Of a DNA stretch of 64,000 nucleotides, positions 63,444 to 64,000 are shown one piece after another. Every line of letters begins with the position of its first letter. Positions within the stretch are counted from its first letter, which is position 1. This stretch comes from Prevotella sp. UBA5387 (GTDB lineage: Bacteria > Bacteroidota > Bacteroidia > Bacteroidales > Bacteroidaceae): the NCBI GenBank assembly GCA_002407775.1, contig DHOP01000026.1:61630-125629 (forward strand), in the 5' to 3' direction. Below the pieces are notes generated by a model. It was given only the letters and a program-made list of their open reading frames with translations. It had not been told where the DNA came from and did no database searches. Made by a program: the position numbers and the translations under genes.

Positions 63444-63485
63444 TATCTCTGTAGAGACGATGTATGCATCGTCTCTACAGAGATA
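63444..63485. repeat. Perfect 19-bp palindrome, REP-like
   Basis: TATCTCTGTAGAGACGATG (63444-63462) and its exact complement (63467-63485) flank a TATG loop. The GTAGAGACG...CGTCTCTAC core is like palindromes dispersed in many genomes (REP/REPIN type). No T-run follows on either strand. Confidence 0.75.
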
Positions 63486-64000
63486 TGTCCCTATGGTAGA
63501 GGTTCGGGTATCAACACCAAATGAGACGGCCTAAAAGCGATAGCTCGCCGATGTGACGAACCGTGCAAATAGCCGTTCGGAGGATACGCTTATAAAAGTG
63601 ATGAAAAGCAGTTTTTCCACCAAAGAGACTTAAAGCTTTTTATGCAATTTACCAACACAAATGGCAAAAGCAAGATGACACGATTTTTTATAAAATTCTG
63701 TCAAAGCGTCATAAGATATCTAGCCGAGAATGGCCTCATTTGTTTTGCTGGAGTCTTTGACTGGAAATATGAAAATCCTGGAGTATCTACGTAACTTGTT
63801 ATGATACAAATGTTTATTAACACAATAGTCTGTAGGACAGTAAGTGAATTCGTCGAGGTCTCGCGAAAGGGCATCAATCGCAGTGCGATAACGTAACTAT
63901 CACAGTGCGTTTGCTATGTAGTCGCATCGCGATTACTAAGTTTTCGCACTGCGATTGGATAGCAATCGCACGATGGCTTGACTATGCCTAAATTTACTTT
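63486..64000. other. Gene-free end of the window
   Basis: No credible ORF or RNA gene on either strand. The last 130 bases contain the dispersed repeat described separately. Confidence 0.5.
63875..63957. repeat. 14-bp inverted repeat CAATCGCAGTGCGA
   Basis: CAATCGCAGTGCGA (63875-63888) and TCGCACTGCGATTG (63944-63957) are perfect complements. Between them are CAGTGCG and GCGATTACTA. The 10-mers GCGATTACTA and TCGCACTGCG also occur in that order at 5355-5401. Confidence 0.65.

Noticed and set aside
63444..63485. Intrinsic terminator of the sigma module
   Set aside because: The stem is perfect but no T-run follows on the plus strand; a REP-like element fits better.

Overview
The window is a stretch of Bacteroidota chromosome, most likely from Prevotella or another Prevotellaceae member. 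The evidence is a SusC/SusD pair with a TIG-domain glycan-binding protein and a GH5 enzyme; families largely confined to this phylum (DUF5606, DUF4369, DUF3316, a long NusB, a very long LptD); and the phylum's -7 promoter element TAnnTTTG, found 20-80 bases upstream of many start codons. Where it occurs it helps choose starts. Most genes are conserved housekeeping genes in short operons on both strands.

Layout. 1-5.2 kb: end of aroC, a possible small RNA, pyrK-pyrD (class 1B dihydroorotate dehydrogenase), an XRE regulator, and holA facing an orphan HsdR-N-like nuclease domain. 5.8-9 kb: a small membrane protein, a TerB/DnaJ protein, and a zinc-ribbon coiled-coil protein with a Nif3-like protein. 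9.07-10.12 kb: an IS30-family element whose transposase has two homopolymer frameshifts. 10.5-15.5 kb: a leftward run of lipoprotein, pyrC, phosphoesterase, plsC and a polyprenol-phosphate mannosyltransferase-like gene. 15.5-21.5 kb: FtsB/DivIC-like gene, dnaX, a four-copy 22-bp repeat, asnA, a Ca2+/Na+ antiporter and Hsp20. 21.7-25.2 kb: the nusB-yajC-ybbR-coaE-DUF5606 operon. 25.3-27.7 kb: rplY-pth-S4-purN. 27.7-33.3 kb: a large outer-membrane barrel protein, aroB, and yhhQ-queF, which a preQ1-I-riboswitch-like leader appears to control. 33.7-37.4 kb: tRNA-Arg(CCG), pepT and a KefB-type antiporter. 37.7-47.4 kb: a secreted protein followed by a compact polysaccharide utilisation locus (SusC, SusD, TIG protein, BACON-GH5). 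47.8-60.9 kb: lptD, HD and helical-repeat genes, an OadA-like carboxyltransferase without a biotin lysine, and an overlapping parC-DUF3316-S41-tex operon. 61-63.4 kb: an ECF sigma/anti-sigma-like pair with two exported proteins, visibly richer in GC. 63.4-64 kb: gene-free, with a perfect 19-bp palindrome and another dispersed repeat.

How the parts fit. The PUL genes should bind a beta-glucan-type polysaccharide at the surface (SusD, TIG protein), cut it (GH5) and import it (SusC). No regulator is present and the PUL promoter lacks a TAnnTTTG box. YhhQ imports a queuosine precursor and QueF makes preQ1, so a preQ1-sensing leader there makes biological sense. I found no CRISPR array, rRNA, phage or clear defence system. 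The observations I would follow first are the preQ1-like leader, the 22-bp repeat array, the GC-rich sigma module with its flanking palindrome, and the possible small RNA near the left end. All calls come from reading the sequence; no database search was run.
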